From: Sulfurimonadaceae bacterium
Lineage (GTDB): Bacteria; Campylobacterota; Campylobacteria; Campylobacterales; Sulfurimonadaceae
Reading direction: 5' to 3'
Assembly (NCBI GenBank): GCA_026193155.1
Contig: JAPHSI010000124.1
Span: 1-5,707, forward strand
DNA length: 5,707 nucleotides
The translations under genes and the position numbers were made by a program. Shown here in pieces: positions 5,607 through 5,707 of the stretch (positions within the stretch are counted from its first letter, which is position 1; each line of letters opens with the position of its first letter). The notes below the pieces were generated by a model, which saw only the letters and a list, made by a program, of their open reading frames with translations, had not been told where the DNA came from and made no database searches.

Positions 5607-5707
5607 ATGTTAAAACTCTTTATCATTTTCATATTTGCCACCCTACTTTTAAGTGATGAATATGATTTTGATATATCCGACGTTGAACCAAAAAAATATG
5701 AATACGG
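5607..5707 (+). CDS. Start of a signal-peptide-bearing envelope protein, 5' part only
   Basis: An open frame begins with ATG at 5607 and runs off the window edge after 33 full codons. The product starts MLKLFIIFIFATLLLSDEYD, a Lys followed by a hydrophobic stretch of about 12 residues and a probable cleavage site near LLS-DE (15-17), so it is exported. The segment after it is acidic (DEYDFDISDVEPKKYEYG). No lipobox Cys is present. The gap from the LolA-like stop is seven bases, with only a weak AAAG before the start, so it is very likely the fourth gene of the same operon. Acidic linkers ending in an aromatic-Gly such as YEYG occur just before outer-membrane beta-barrels in Campylobacterota, and porin-like partners are known beside PF17131 genes, so an outer-membrane protein is a reasonable guess. 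The visible part is too short to assign a family. Confidence 0.7.
   Translation, partial: MLKLFIIFIFATLLLSDEYDFDISDVEPKKYEY

Noticed and set aside
1..5707. tRNA, rRNA, CRISPR array, insertion sequence or prophage parts
   Set aside because: Coding genes fill the window except for 62 bases. I saw no spaced direct repeats, terminal inverted repeats, transposase motifs or tRNA-like cloverleaf.

Overview
The window looks like chromosomal DNA of a Campylobacterota (Epsilonproteobacteria) species, most like a Sulfurimonas-type organism. The DNA is AT-rich and the genes are tightly packed on one strand. The order uppS - prepilin peptidase - LptF/G-type permease - truA is, from memory, also found in Campylobacter and Sulfurimonas genomes. 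The genus call is an inference and no similarity search was run.

Bases 1-2892 are a compact operon of four forward genes. They are the 3' part of uppS (undecaprenyl diphosphate synthase), a type IV prepilin peptidase with zinc-type cysteine pairs and both catalytic aspartates, an LptF/LptG-family lipopolysaccharide export permease, and truA (tRNA pseudouridine synthase). The junctions are an ATGA overlap, a 3-nt gap and a 0-nt gap, so translation is probably coupled. Three of the four products serve the envelope: lipid carrier, pilin/pseudopilin maturation and LPS transport. TruA is a tRNA modification enzyme that shares the transcript.

Bases 2893-2954 are the only real intergenic gap. They hold a good TATAAT -10 box, a plausible -35, a perfect 15-bp palindrome between the two, and a strong ribosome binding site. 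No terminator hairpin is visible after truA.

Bases 2955-5707 are a second operon that looks like a self-contained envelope export module. It encodes a LolD/MacB-type ATPase, a LolC/E-like FtsX-type permease (ATGA overlap with the ATPase), a secreted outer-membrane lipoprotein-sorting protein of the LolA-like PF17131 type, and the start of a fourth gene whose product also has a signal peptide and may be an outer-membrane protein. The likely scheme is ATPase and permease in the inner membrane, a LolA-like periplasmic carrier, and an envelope or outer-membrane partner. The cargo cannot be read from the sequence. This module is the most interesting part of the window. Every component belongs to a known family, and I see no clearly unprecedented system.
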